A model generated the notes under the pieces. That model saw only the letters and a list, made by a program, of their open reading frames with translations, did no database searches and was not told where the DNA came from. The translations under genes and the position numbers were made by a program. This document shows positions 1 through 12,807 of a stretch of DNA of 64,000 bases, piece by piece. The first letter of the stretch is position 1. Each line of letters begins with the position of its first letter. The DNA is from Ramlibacter sp. PS4R-6 (GTDB lineage: Bacteria > Pseudomonadota > Gammaproteobacteria > Burkholderiales > Burkholderiaceae_C), in the NCBI RefSeq assembly GCF_037572775.1, contig NZ_JBBHKA010000001.1:186001-250000 (forward strand). The letters run 5' to 3'.

Positions 1-618
1 CGCGTGGATCACGTCGTTGGCGGTGGTGATGATGCGGACCTTCTTGTTCACCGGCACCACCAGCGGGTTGTCGACCTTGAGCAGGTAGTTGTCCGGCACG
101 TCGCCCTTGGCGCCGTCGTTGGAGATCTCGCGGTGCGTGGCGTCCAGCGTGGACAGGAACGACAGGCCCTCGCCCTCGCCCTTGAGGTAGTCGTAGCCCC
201 ACTTCCACTGGTAGCCCGTGGCCTTGATGGTGAGGTCGGCGTTGCTGGTGTCCTTGGACGCGACCAGCACCTTGGTGGCGGGCAGCGCCATGCCGATCAC
301 GATCAGGAACGGGATGATGGTCCAGATCACTTCGACCGTCACCGACTCGTGGAAGTTGGCGGCCGGGTGGCCCACCGACTTGCGGTGCTTCCAGATGGAA
401 TAGAACATCACCGAGAACACCGCGATGAAGATCACCGTGCAGGCGATCAGCATGAACCAGTGGAGCCAGGCCTGCTCGACGGCGATGCGCGTCGCGGCCG
501 CATGCAGGTTCAGCTGGCGCACCGCGGGGCCGCCGGGCAGGTCGTTGACGGCATGCGCCGCGGGAACGATGCCCGCGGCCAGCATCAGCAGGGCCAGCTT
601 GGTGGAAATGCTCTTCAT
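1..618 (-). CDS. coxB: Cytochrome c oxidase subunit II (3' end cut off by window edge)
   Basis: Subunit II of the aa3-type haem-copper oxidase, which accepts electrons from cytochrome c at its CuA centre on the periplasmic side. The first 206 residues are visible. There is an N-terminal signal-like stretch, two membrane segments (about residues 50-75 and 95-118, the second with EVIWTIIPFLIVIG) and the start of the cupredoxin domain with the QWKWGYDY aromatic patch. The last visible residues, NDVIHA, contain the first CuA histidine; the Cys ligands lie outside the window. The ATG at 618 follows the DUF2244 gene after a 43-base gap, so the two are probably co-transcribed. Family and subunit are secure. 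Confidence 0.95.
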   Translation of the reverse strand, partial: MKSISTKLALLMLAAGIVPAAHAVNDLPGGPAVRQLNLHAAATRIAVEQAWLHWFMLIACTVIFIAVFSVMFYSIWKHRKSVGHPAANFHESVTVEVIWTIIPFLIVIGMALPATKVLVASKDTSNADLTIKATGYQWKWGYDYLKGEGEGLSFLSTLDATHREISNDGAKGDVPDNYLLKVDNPLVVPVNKKVRIITTANDVIHA

Positions 619-661
619 GGTTGTGGTCGTTTGCTTTCGATTCGTTTTCTTGTCCGCGCCC

Positions 662-1138
662 TCAGGCTTCCCGCAAGGCCCTGCGGATCTCCTGCGCCAG
701 CACCGGCCGCAGCTCGGGGCGCACGAAGCGCCCCACGTTCACGCGCCGCCCCTGGCCCGACAGCTCGATCAGCGAGCGGTCGTCGGCCACCGGCTCCACG
801 CGCACCCAGTCGCGGTTGAATTCCGCGCGCTGCAGGTGCCCGGCGCTCTCGAACTCGACCACCAGCTGGCGGCCCTTCAGCGAAATCTTCTCCCCGTCGG
901 TGGCGTGCCGCGCATACGCGAGGAACGCCAGGCCCACCGCCGCCAGCTCCAGCCAGGCAAAGGGCATCACCAGCACGGCGCCCATGGCCCAGAACATGCC
1001 CGCGATGCCCAGCGACAGCACGCACAGCGATGCATAGAGCCAGCCCAGCTGCTGCGGGGTCACCGAGCAGTTGCGCTTGAGGAACCAGTACACAGCCTGG
1101 CCCTGCACGGTGGCGAAACGAAAGACCGGTTTCGGCAC
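662..1138 (-). CDS. DUF2244 membrane protein upstream of coxB
   Basis: A 158-residue integral membrane protein starting with GTG. Two adjacent hydrophobic segments (about residues 30-75, including LCVLSLGIAGMFWAMGAVLV) are followed by a soluble beta-rich tail with the VEPVADDRSLIELSGQGRRV stretch typical of DUF2244. The gene lies just upstream of coxB on the same strand, an arrangement common in Burkholderiales, which suggests a role tied to cytochrome oxidase biogenesis or membrane insertion. That role is inferred from position only; no catalytic residues are recognisable. Confidence 0.85.
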   Translation of the reverse strand: MPKPVFRFATVQGQAVYWFLKRNCSVTPQQLGWLYASLCVLSLGIAGMFWAMGAVLVMPFAWLELAAVGLAFLAYARHATDGEKISLKGRQLVVEFESAGHLQRAEFNRDWVRVEPVADDRSLIELSGQGRRVNVGRFVRPELRPVLAQEIRRALREA

Positions 1139-1180
1139 GGGTAAGGTTGGTCAGTGGCGGGGGTCGGAAATCAACCAGCC

Positions 1181-1186
1181 ATTGTA
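1181..1186 (-). promoter_or_regulatory. Putative -10 box for DUF2244-coxB
   Basis: TACAAT on the minus strand, about 43 bases upstream of the DUF2244 start and matching five of six bases of the sigma-70 -10 consensus. No convincing -35 box sits 16-18 bases further upstream. It lies in the only gap before the DUF2244-coxB unit. Confidence 0.35.
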
Positions 1187-1226
1187 GCGGCAGCGAAAGG
1201 GGCATTTCCCTGCGGCGGCGGGGCAT

Positions 1227-2114
1227 TCAGCCCGGCTTGCGGCCCGATCGCAGCAAGGCTTGCATGTCCTTGACGGAAATGGCGCTCTGGTCGGCCATGC
1301 GCATGCGCGGCGCGGGCTTGAGCGCATGGCCGTAGACGATCTCGAAGGTGAGCGCCAGCCCTCCTTCGGGCCCTCGCAGCGAGCGCGCGGCCTCGTCGTG
1401 CAGCCGCTGGCGCCAACCCCGGCCCCGCAAGGCCTGGAAACGCGAACGATGCAGGTTGGCGCCCAGCTCGCGCAGCTCGGTCAGCATGCGCTCAGGGGTG
1501 GGCCAGGTGAGCGTGATGCGCTCCATGTCCATCACGGGCTCGGCGAAGCCGCAGTGCACCAGCATGTCGCCCCAGTCGTGCATGTCGGTGAATTCGTGCG
1601 CCGGCGGCGGCCAGCCCTGCGCCGCGTACAGCGTGCGCAGCTCGCGCAAGGTGTCCGGGCCGAAGCAGGAGAACATCAGGAAGCCGTCGGTGGCCAGCGC
1701 CCGGTGCCACTGCGCGATCAGCGCCTGCGGGTCGGCGGCCATGTGCAGCGCCATGTTGGCCCACAGCATCTGCACGCCGCCCTCCGGTGCGTCGCCGTGA
1801 TGGACCGGTGCCGCGTTGATCTTCCACCATGGGTTTGCCAGTGCCTTCCGCGCCACGTCGGCCCGCCGAGCCTCGTGCTCGGCGACCCAGCGCTGCGCCT
1901 TCGGGTAGCGGGCTGCGACGGCGCGGTGGGCCTCGATGCCGCCGCGCACCGGCTCCCAGTCGGCCCAGGCTTGCGGCGCGAGGCGGATCCATTCCAGCCG
2001 CTCGGCCATGCGCCGCCCCACTTCCTCGTGCAGCCACGGCGGACGCGCCGGTGCGGCGTGTTGCCAGCGCGCGGCGGCGGCGGGGGCTATGGTGGGCGGC
2101 TTCGCGTCGGCCAT
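1227..2114 (-). CDS. BioC-like methyltransferase-fold protein with degenerate SAM motif
   Basis: A 295-residue protein resembling BioC, the malonyl-ACP O-methyltransferase of early biotin synthesis. Recognisable parts are the N-terminal RRMAERLEWIRLAP segment, the motif around QMLWANMALHMAADPQALI (the post-II region of class I methyltransferases) and GFLMFSCFGPDTLREL. The glycine-rich SAM-binding motif I expected after residue 35 is missing: the sequence reads AWADWEPVRGG instead of a D-x-G-C-G-x-G loop. It may bind SAM differently or be a non-catalytic relative, so no symbol is given. It is divergent from comF with 26 bases between the start codons. Confidence 0.65.
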   Translation of the reverse strand: MADAKPPTIAPAAAARWQHAAPARPPWLHEEVGRRMAERLEWIRLAPQAWADWEPVRGGIEAHRAVAARYPKAQRWVAEHEARRADVARKALANPWWKINAAPVHHGDAPEGGVQMLWANMALHMAADPQALIAQWHRALATDGFLMFSCFGPDTLRELRTLYAAQGWPPPAHEFTDMHDWGDMLVHCGFAEPVMDMERITLTWPTPERMLTELRELGANLHRSRFQALRGRGWRQRLHDEAARSLRGPEGGLALTFEIVYGHALKPAPRMRMADQSAISVKDMQALLRSGRKPG

Positions 2115-2140
2115 GGGGCTCGCGAGTATATTGACCCGCG

Positions 2141-2848
2141 ATGTTCCAGCGCCTGCTCACCCGTGCGGAACGCGCGCTGCCCGCCCAGTGCGCGGTGTGC
2201 CGCGCCTGGCCGGCACAGGCGCTGTGCGAGCGCTGTGTGGAGCGCTTCGCGCAGCCGCGCACGCGCTGCCTTCGCTGCGCCCTGCCCGTGCCGCCCGGCG
2301 TGCGCGAATGCGGCGCCTGCCTGGGGGCGCCGCCGCCGCTCGATGCCTGCCACGCCGCCGTGGCGTACGACTACCCGTGGTCGTCGCTGGTGGCGCAGTT
2401 CAAGTTCAACGGCCAAGCCGGCTGGGCGCGCAGCTTCGCGCTGCTGATGCGCAGCGCGCCGTGGGTCGAGCCCGCGCTGGAGGCCGCGCAGGCCGTCGTG
2501 CCCATGCCCCTGTCGCGCGCGCGCCTGGCCGAACGCGGCTTCAACCAGTCGCTGGAACTGGCCAAGGCGCTGGCCCTGGCGCGCACCAACGCCGGCCTGC
2601 TGCTGCGCATCCGCGCGACCGCGGCGCAATCGGCGCTGGACCGCCAGGCGCGCATCGCCAACGTGAAGGGCGCGTTCGCGGTCGATCCCTTGCGCGCCGG
2701 CGATGTGCGGGGCAAGCGGGTCGCCATCGTCGACGACGTGATGACCAGCGGCGCCTCGATGTTCGCGGCGGCGCAGGCGCTGCGCGATGCCGGCGCGGCA
2801 CAGGTCACCGGCATCGTGTTCGCGCGCACCGACGAACCGGGGGCCTGA
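2141..2848 (+). CDS. comF: ComF family phosphoribosyltransferase-like protein
   Basis: A 235-residue ComF-type protein, associated in other bacteria with natural transformation and handling of incoming single-stranded DNA. The N-terminus carries paired Cys-x-x-Cys knuckles (CAVC, CERC, CLRC, CGAC within residues 15-65) forming a zinc ribbon. The C-terminal half is a type I phosphoribosyltransferase fold with VAIVDDVMTSGASM as the PRPP-binding loop at about residue 190. The ATG at 2141 has no clear ribosome binding site and sits only a few bases after a TATATT box, so the transcript may be nearly leaderless. trmL starts 3 bases after its stop codon. Confidence 0.88.
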   Translation: MFQRLLTRAERALPAQCAVCRAWPAQALCERCVERFAQPRTRCLRCALPVPPGVRECGACLGAPPPLDACHAAVAYDYPWSSLVAQFKFNGQAGWARSFALLMRSAPWVEPALEAAQAVVPMPLSRARLAERGFNQSLELAKALALARTNAGLLLRIRATAAQSALDRQARIANVKGAFAVDPLRAGDVRGKRVAIVDDVMTSGASMFAAAQALRDAGAAQVTGIVFARTDEPGA

Positions 2849-2851
2849 CGC

Positions 2852-3325
2852 GTGTTCCACATCGTCCTGGTCCACCCGGAGATCCCGCCCAACACCGGCA
2901 ACGTCATCCGACTGGCCGCCAATACCGGCTGCACGTTGCACCTCGTGGAGCCGCTCGGCTTCTCGATGGAGGACAAGTTGATGAAGCGCGCGGGCCTGGA
3001 CTACCACGAGTACGCGGAGGTGAAGCGGCACGCGGGTTGGGAGGCGTTCCTCGCTGAGGCGCGGCCCGACCGCGGGCGCCTCTTCGCGCTGACCACGCGC
3101 GGGATGCGCTTCGTGCACGACACGCAGTTCCGTCCGGGCGACTGGCTGGTGTTCGGCTCGGAATCCGCGGGCCTGCCTGCGGACGTGCGCGATTCCTTCC
3201 CCGAGGAACAGCGCCTGAAGCTCGCGATGCGAGCCAACCAGCGCAGCCTGAACCTCTCGAACGCCGTCGCGGTGACGGTGTTCGAGGCCTGGCGCCAGAA
3301 CGGCTTCAGGGATAGCGGCGGTTGA
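2852..3325 (+). CDS. trmL: tRNA (cytidine/uridine-2'-O)-methyltransferase TrmL
   Basis: A SPOUT methyltransferase that 2'-O-methylates the wobble base 34 of tRNA-Leu isoacceptors. The 157 residues match the family length. Motifs seen are [18 protein letters not shown] near the N-terminus, [10 protein letters not shown] in the middle and [13 protein letters not shown], which forms the SAM-binding trefoil knot at the C-terminus. It starts with GTG 3 bases after the comF stop, so it is translationally linked to comF. Its last 20 bases overlap the 3' end of the convergent MaoC gene. Confidence 0.93.
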   Translation: MFHIVLVHPEIPPNTGNVIRLAANTGCTLHLVEPLGFSMEDKLMKRAGLDYHEYAEVKRHAGWEAFLAEARPDRGRLFALTTRGMRFVHDTQFRPGDWLVFGSESAGLPADVRDSFPEEQRLKLAMRANQRSLNLSNAVAVTVFEAWRQNGFRDSGG

Positions 3326-3764
3326 TCGACTCGGCGACGCAAGCCGGCTTGTCGCTGCCTTCGCGCTCGATGGTCACGTTCCAGGTGAACTGGTAGCCGC
3401 CGTTCTCGATCGGCTTGGCCTCGAGCAGCTTCGTGCGCGAGCGCAGTCGGCTGCCCACCGGCACGGGCGCGGTGAAGCGCACCTTGTTCAGCCCGTAGTT
3501 CACGCCCATCTTCGAATCGCGCACCTGCAGCGAGCTTTCGATCAATTTGGGCAGCAGCGACAGCGTGAGGAAACCATGGGCGATGGGCGCGCCGAACGGC
3601 CCCGTCTTGGCGCGCTCCACGTCGACGTGGATCCACTGGTGGTCCCCGGTGGCCTGCGCGAACAGGTTGACCTGCTCCTGCGTGATGGTCACCCAGTCGC
3701 TCACCGCGACTTCCTGGCCGACGTGCTGCGCGACTTCCTGGAGCGTCTGGAACGTGCGTTTCAT
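3306..3764 (-). CDS. MaoC-like (R)-enoyl-CoA hydratase
   Basis: A 152-residue single hot-dog-fold protein of the MaoC/NodN family. The hydratase signature with catalytic Asp and His is present ([11 protein letters not shown] followed by [13 protein letters not shown] at about residues 38-72). Proteins of this size hydrate trans-2-enoyl-CoA or act as NodN-like dehydratases in fatty acid or polyhydroxyalkanoate metabolism; the substrate cannot be read from the sequence. It is a single gene whose 3' end overlaps trmL tail to tail by 20 bases. Confidence 0.85.
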   Translation of the reverse strand: MKRTFQTLQEVAQHVGQEVAVSDWVTITQEQVNLFAQATGDHQWIHVDVERAKTGPFGAPIAHGFLTLSLLPKLIESSLQVRDSKMGVNYGLNKVRFTAPVPVGSRLRSRTKLLEAKPIENGGYQFTWNVTIEREGSDKPACVAESINRRYP

Positions 3765-3793
3765 GCGCCCACTTTAGCGCCGCGGCGCATGGA

Positions 3794-4411
3794 TCAGGTG
3801 TCGAGCCAGCGACAGATGCCTTGCCATTGCTCCAGGTCGCGCTCGACGCGGCCCGGGGCGACGTCGAAGACCGTCAGGCCGCGCGCCGCCAGGTGGATGT
3901 AGTTCTGCGTGCTGCGCAAATAGCCGATGACCGGCAGCTTCAGGCTGTCGACGAACTCGTGCAGCTTGTCCGCGGCGATGGTGCGCGGGTCCACGCGCAT
4001 GCCGACGATGCCCACCTGCTTGTGCGCGGCCTTCTTCAGCTGGGCGAGCTCGTCGAGGAAGTGGCGCGTCGCGTAAATGTCGAAGATGCTGGGCTGCAAG
4101 GGCACGACCACCTTGTCCGCGATCTCCACCACCTGCTTCAATTCCTTGCCGTGGATGCCGGCCGGCGTGTCCAGGACCACGTGGGTGGTGCCTTTCGGCG
4201 GCTTGGCGATCTTGTCGGCGCCGACGTCCCAGCCCGCGATGCCGCGCGCCGCGGGAGGCCTCAGGCCCAGCCACAGCCGCGAGGACTGTTGCCGGTCGGC
4301 GTCGCCCAGCATGACCGTTCGGCCCTTGCTCGCGAAGTACCCCGCGATGTTGGTGGCCAGCGTCGACTTGCCGACGCCGCCCTTCGGATTCGCAACCACG
4401 ACCACAGGCAT
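3794..4411 (-). CDS. Orphan ParA/MinD-type ATPase
   Basis: A 205-residue ParA-superfamily P-loop ATPase. The deviant Walker A box KGGVGKST is at residues 10-17, with the signature lysine that marks dimerising ParA/MinD proteins, and the Walker B-like VVLDTPAG is near residue 80. No parB and no parS-like repeats are nearby, so this is unlikely to be the chromosomal partition ATPase. Orphan ParAs often position protein cargo such as chemoreceptor arrays or pili. An AGGAGG ribosome binding site precedes the ATG. It is divergent from the kefF-like gene with a 32-base gap. Confidence 0.85.
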   Translation of the reverse strand: MPVVVVANPKGGVGKSTLATNIAGYFASKGRTVMLGDADRQQSSRLWLGLRPPAARGIAGWDVGADKIAKPPKGTTHVVLDTPAGIHGKELKQVVEIADKVVVPLQPSIFDIYATRHFLDELAQLKKAAHKQVGIVGMRVDPRTIAADKLHEFVDSLKLPVIGYLRSTQNYIHLAARGLTVFDVAPGRVERDLEQWQGICRWLDT

Positions 4412-4443
4412 GATGGACCCCTCCTCTGCGGTATGTTACCGGT

Positions 4444-5061
4444 ATGGATGAGCAAGCTCCGAAATCCCGGGTGCTGGTCCTCGCGGCCCACCCCAACTGG
4501 CGCGAGTCGCGGGTGAACCGGCGCCTCGTCGAGGCCGCTCGCTCGGTGCCGGGAGTCCAGGTGCGCGACCTCTACGCGCTGTACCCGGATTTCGACGTCG
4601 ATGCCGCCGTGGAGCAGCAGGCCTGCGCCGCCGCGGACCTGCTCGTGCTGCTGCACCCGATCCAGTGGTACTCCATGCCGCCCCTGCAGAAGCTGTGGCT
4701 GGACGAGGTGCTCGCCTACGGCTGGGCGTACGGGCACGATGGCACCGCGCTGCAAGGCAAGGACCTGTGGCTGGCCGCGACGACCGGCGGCCCCGAGTCG
4801 GCCTACCACCCCACCGGCTACAACCGCTACTTCTTCGACGCCTTCATGCCGCCTTACGAGCAGACCGCGACGCTGTGCGGCATGCGCTTCCTGCCGCCGC
4901 TGGTCATGCACGGCGTGCGGCGCGCGAGCGAAGAACAGGTCGAGCAGCACGTGGCCGTGTTCCGCGAGCGCCTGGGCTCCTATCCCGACTGGCCGGAGAT
5001 CGAGGACCTGCCCATGTGCCCCGCGTGCGACGTGCCCGCCGACGACAGGCCGCACCAATGA
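4444..5061 (+). CDS. KefF/KefG-like NAD(P)H oxidoreductase, ancillary to the antiporter
   Basis: A 205-residue flavodoxin-like NAD(P)H:quinone oxidoreductase of the KefF/KefG type. Signs are the N-terminal VLVLAAHPNWRESRVNR nucleotide-binding segment, HPIQWYSMPPLQKLWLDEV at about residue 72 and the TGGPESAYHPTGYNR loop. In Escherichia coli such proteins bind KefC or KefB and are needed for full efflux activity during electrophile stress. The stop codon overlaps the antiporter start (ATGA), giving stoichiometric coupling. The C-terminal tail contains CPAC, which is unusual and could bind metal. Confidence 0.87.
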   Translation: MDEQAPKSRVLVLAAHPNWRESRVNRRLVEAARSVPGVQVRDLYALYPDFDVDAAVEQQACAAADLLVLLHPIQWYSMPPLQKLWLDEVLAYGWAYGHDGTALQGKDLWLAATTGGPESAYHPTGYNRYFFDAFMPPYEQTATLCGMRFLPPLVMHGVRRASEEQVEQHVAVFRERLGSYPDWPEIEDLPMCPACDVPADDRPHQ

Positions 5062-6884
5062 CCGAACACCTGCCCGGCTGGCTGTCCGGCTCCCTCGTCT
5101 ACCTCGCGGCGGCGGTGTTCGCCGTGCCGCTCGCGCGCGCGCTGGGCCTGGGTTCGATCATCGGCTACCTCGCCGCCGGCATCGCGATCGGCCCCTGGGG
5201 CCTGGGCCTCGTCACCAACGCGCCCGACATCCTGCATTTCGCCGAGTTCGGCGTGGTGCTCATGCTGTTCCTCGTCGGCCTGGAGCTGGAGCCGCGGCGC
5301 CTGTGGAACCTGCGCCGCCCGATCTTCGGCTGGGGCTCGGCGCAGGTGCTCGGGTGCGCGGCCCTCATTTGCGCTGCCGCCATGCTGGCGGGCGTGCCCT
5401 GGCGCATCGCGATCGTCGCGGCGCTGGGCCTGGCGCTTTCTTCCACCGCCATCGCGCTGCAGGTGATGGGCGAGCGCAACCTGCTGCCCACCTCCAGCGG
5501 CCAGGCGGGCTTTTCCATCCTGCTGTTCCAGGACGTCGCCGCGATCCCCATCCTGGCGCTGCTGCCGCTGCTGGGCGGCGTGGCCGGGACCGACAGCGAC
5601 GGCCGCTGGATCGAAGGCCTGCGCATCGTCGGCGTCGTGGCCGTCATCGTGCTGGGCGGGCGGCTCGCGCTGCGGCCGCTGCTGTCGTGGATCGCGCGCA
5701 GCGGCACGCCCGAGATCTTCACGGCCGCCTCGCTGCTAGTGGTCGTCGCCATCGCCGCGCTGTGCCAGCTGGCGGGCCTGTCGATGGCGCTGGGCGCCTT
5801 CCTCGCCGGCGTGCTGCTGGCCGAAAGCGAATTCCGCCGCGAGCTGGAGACGGACATCGAGCCCTTCAAGGGCCTGCTGCTCGGCCTGTTCTTCATCGCG
5901 GTGGGCATGAGCATCGACTTCGGCGTGCTGGCGCGCTCGCCGCTCGTGATGGCCGGCATCGTGCTCGGCTTCATGGCGGTGAAGGCCGCGGTCATCTACC
6001 CGCTGGCGCGCGCGATGCGCATCCCGACGATGGAGCGGCCCGTGTTCACGCTGTTGCTGGCGCAAGGCGGCGAGTTCGCTTTCGTGGTGTTCCAGGCCGC
6101 CGCGGGCAACACGGTGATGGACGCGCAGACGGCCTCGCTCCTGATCGGCGCGGTCGCGGTGTCCATGCTGCTCAGCCCCGTGCTGCTGATCGCCATCGAC
6201 AAGTGGCTGCTGCCGCGCTGGGCCAATTGCAACGTGCCGAAGCTCGACGAGATCAGCGAGCAGCAGGACGCGCCGGTGGTCATCGCGGGCTTCGGCCGCT
6301 ACGGCCAGATCATCGGCCGCCTGCTCACCGCCGAAGGTTTCGCGTCGACCGTGCTGGACCACGACGCCGACATGATCGAGGCCGCGCGCGCCTTCGGCTA
6401 CCAGGTGTTCTACGGCGACGCCACGCGCCTGGACTTGTTGCGAACGGCGGGTGCGGGCACGGCGAAGATCCTCGTGGTCGCGGTCGACGACGTCGACCAG
6501 TCGCTGGCCATCGTCGACCTGGCGCACGAGCACTTCCCGCACCTGCAGATCGTCGCCCGCGCGCGCGACGTCACGCACTGGAACAAGCTGCGCGACCGCA
6601 ACGTGCTGCGGGTGGAGCGCGAGGTGTTCGAGTCCAGCCTGCGCAGCGGCCGCACGGTGCTGGAGCTGCTCGGGCACACGGCCGGCGAGGCCCGCCGCCA
6701 GGCCATGCGCTTCCGCCGCCACAACCTGCAGCTGTTCGAGCAGATGTACCCGCACTACCAGAACCGCAGCAAGCTGATCTCGGTGGTCAAGGAGGGCCGC
6801 CGGCAGTTCGAGGAGCAGATGGCGCAGGAGCGGGCCGAGCAGGACAAGCGCCGCCAGGAGTCCACGGAGCGCCCCAACTGGTAA
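5058..6884 (+). CDS. Glutathione-gated-type K+/H+ antiporter, KefB/KefC family (CPA2)
   Basis: A 608-residue monovalent cation:proton antiporter-2. About a dozen hydrophobic segments fill residues 5-385, including the GSIIGYLAAGIAIGPWGLG and FLAGVLLAESEFRRELE regions typical of Kef proteins. A cytoplasmic RCK/TrkA-N domain follows (VVIAGFGRYGQIIGRLL at about residue 408, GDATRLDLLRTAG further on), which would bind nucleotide and, in KefC, glutathione adducts. The ATG at 5058 overlaps the upstream stop; an in-frame extension further upstream runs through the oxidoreductase gene and is rejected. The charged C-terminal tail (RRQFEEQMAQERAEQDKRRQ) is a probable coiled coil. Confidence 0.9.
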   Translation: MTEHLPGWLSGSLVYLAAAVFAVPLARALGLGSIIGYLAAGIAIGPWGLGLVTNAPDILHFAEFGVVLMLFLVGLELEPRRLWNLRRPIFGWGSAQVLGCAALICAAAMLAGVPWRIAIVAALGLALSSTAIALQVMGERNLLPTSSGQAGFSILLFQDVAAIPILALLPLLGGVAGTDSDGRWIEGLRIVGVVAVIVLGGRLALRPLLSWIARSGTPEIFTAASLLVVVAIAALCQLAGLSMALGAFLAGVLLAESEFRRELETDIEPFKGLLLGLFFIAVGMSIDFGVLARSPLVMAGIVLGFMAVKAAVIYPLARAMRIPTMERPVFTLLLAQGGEFAFVVFQAAAGNTVMDAQTASLLIGAVAVSMLLSPVLLIAIDKWLLPRWANCNVPKLDEISEQQDAPVVIAGFGRYGQIIGRLLTAEGFASTVLDHDADMIEAARAFGYQVFYGDATRLDLLRTAGAGTAKILVVAVDDVDQSLAIVDLAHEHFPHLQIVARARDVTHWNKLRDRNVLRVEREVFESSLRSGRTVLELLGHTAGEARRQAMRFRRHNLQLFEQMYPHYQNRSKLISVVKEGRRQFEEQMAQERAEQDKRRQESTERPNW

Positions 6885-6915
6885 GCCCCGGGGCGAAACG
6901 CCCTAGGCCCCCTAC

Positions 6916-6929
6916 GCAATTTGCCTAAC
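6916..6929 (+). promoter_or_regulatory. Shared 14-base motif upstream of hybrid kinase
   Basis: GCAATTTGCCTAAC, 50 bases before the kinase start codon, matches GCAAT-NN-GCYTAAC found again 33 bases before the neighbouring PAS gene. Here it overlaps a TAGGC...GCCTA dyad (6904-6908 and 6923-6927). It could be an operator shared by the two genes or a remnant of the duplication that created them. Confidence 0.35.
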
Positions 6930-6978
6930 CCCCGGCGGCCGCGCCGGTGTCTCATGGAGTCCCCAAGGAGAGGAACCC

Positions 6979-10149
<3,171 letters not shown>

Positions 10150-10163
10150 GCAATCGGCTTAAC
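10150..10163 (+). promoter_or_regulatory. Shared 14-base motif upstream of PAS gene
   Basis: GCAATCGGCTTAAC, the second copy of GCAAT-NN-GCYTAAC, beginning directly after the kinase stop codon and 33 bases before the PAS gene start. It overlaps an imperfect dyad, TTTAGGC/GGCTTAA. It makes independent regulation of the PAS gene from within the short intergenic gap plausible. Confidence 0.3.
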
Positions 10164-10195
10164 TGCATCGCACCGCGAGATGGTCTGATCACCCC

Positions 10196-10789
10196 ATGAG
10201 CGAAACCAAGGAACTCGAATACAACGGGCTGGTCAACCGGCTGGCCCAGGAAGTCGCGCAGGTGCAGCGCCAGCTCGGCGCCTCGCAGCAGAAGCTGCAT
10301 TCGGTGACGCGCTCGCTGGAAGCGCGCACCCAGGAGCTGATCGAGGCCCGCGCGGCCCTCGACCTGCTGCTGGCCACGCTGGACGCCTCGCAGGACGGCA
10401 TCCTGGCGATGGGCTACTTCGGCCGCGCGATGCATTTCAACTCGCGCTTCGTCGACATGTGGGGCATCGCGGAAGACAGGGCGTCGTGCCTGAACGAGGC
10501 CGCGCTGCTCGCCCTGCAGATGGCGCAGGTGAAGGACCCGGAGCTGTTCCTGGAGATCTCGCAGGCCCGGCGCGCACGCCCCGACGAGGAGCGCTGCGAC
10601 CTGGTCGAGCTGACCGACGGCCGCATCCTCGAATGCCACGTGATGCCGCAGCGCGTGCGCGGGCGCCGGGTCGGCAGCGTCACCAGCTTTCGCGACGTCA
10701 CCGACAAGGCACGTCTGGATCGCATCGTCACGCTGCTGGAGTCGGAAGACCCCGAGCGTGTGGCCGAGGCCCGCGCGACGACCTACTGA
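10196..10789 (+). CDS. Stand-alone PAS-domain protein, copy of the kinase PAS1
   Basis: A 197-residue protein with an N-terminal coiled coil (about residues 10-60, rich in Gln, Glu and Leu) and one PAS domain (about 60-180), and nothing after it: no kinase, GGDEF, EAL or DNA-binding domain. The PAS domain closely parallels the first PAS of the kinase next door; compare DGRILECHVMPQRVRGRRVG here with [20 protein letters not shown] there, and the shared FRDVT end. It may dimerise with or compete for signals of the kinase. Its last 7 bases overlap the convergent TauE gene. Confidence 0.8.
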   Translation: MSETKELEYNGLVNRLAQEVAQVQRQLGASQQKLHSVTRSLEARTQELIEARAALDLLLATLDASQDGILAMGYFGRAMHFNSRFVDMWGIAEDRASCLNEAALLALQMAQVKDPELFLEISQARRARPDEERCDLVELTDGRILECHVMPQRVRGRRVGSVTSFRDVTDKARLDRIVTLLESEDPERVAEARATTY

Positions 10790-11534
10790 AACGCGTCCCA
10801 CACCAGCTTGACGCCAGTGAGGAACATCCCCGCGTAGACCAGGCGGTAGAACAGCTGCGGGCGGATGCGGTGCGCCAGGCGCACGCCGGCCCACACGCCG
10901 AAGGGCGCGAGCGGCAGCAGCGCCAGCGAGGTCGCCATGTTGCGCGCGTCGAGCAATCCGAGCCACGCGTACGGGACCCACTTGCTCAGGTTCACGGTGA
11001 AGAAGAACGCCGCCATGGTCGCCGTGAAGGTGATCGGTGCGAGCCGCATCGGGATGATGTAGGCGTTGACGGGCGGCCCGCCGGCATGCGCGATGAAACT
11101 CGTGAAGCCCGACGTGACGGTCAGCAGCGCGCCGGCCCATTTCGGCGGGTGCGGGCTGTCGGGCTTGGGCGGGAACGCGAGGCGCTGCGCGAGGAACAGC
11201 AGCGTGAAGACGCCGACGATGCCCGCCACCGTCTTCGCATCGAGGTAGCGGAACGACAAGGCGCCGATCAGGCTGCCGGCCAGCCCGAGCGGCACGAGGA
11301 AGCGGATCAAGGCCCAGTCGAAGTGGCGGCGGAAAGCCGCGATGCCCATCAGGTCCATCGCGAACAGGATGGGCATGAAGATCGCGGCGGCCTGCGGCAC
11401 GGGAATGGCCAGCGCCATCATCGGCACCGCGAGCGAGCCGAAGCCGGACCCGAAGCCGCTCTTGCTGATGCCCATGAGCAGCACGGCGGGCACCGCCGCG
11501 GCGTAGAACCACGGGTCGGTGATGAGCGGGAGGT

Positions 11535-11538
<4 letters not shown>
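10783..11538 (-). CDS. TauE/SafE family sulfite/anion exporter
   Basis: A 251-residue membrane protein with about eight hydrophobic segments and the family hallmarks GISKSGFGSGFGSLAVPMM near the N-terminus and SGFTSFIAHAGGPPVNAYII in the middle (the repeat-related motif of TauE/SafE). Members export sulfite, sulfoacetate or other organic anions; the substrate is not deducible. The likely start is TTG at 11538, whose bases overlap the thiolase stop codon (TTGA), implying coupled translation. The next ATG is 22 codons downstream and would cut into the first membrane helix. Confidence 0.85.
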
Positions 11539-12740
<1,202 letters not shown>

Positions 12741-12807
12741 CGGAATCTCCTGTTCGTGTTGCACATGGGCCAACGGCGCAAGTTTAGGCCCGTGCTACGC
12801 TGCCTGC

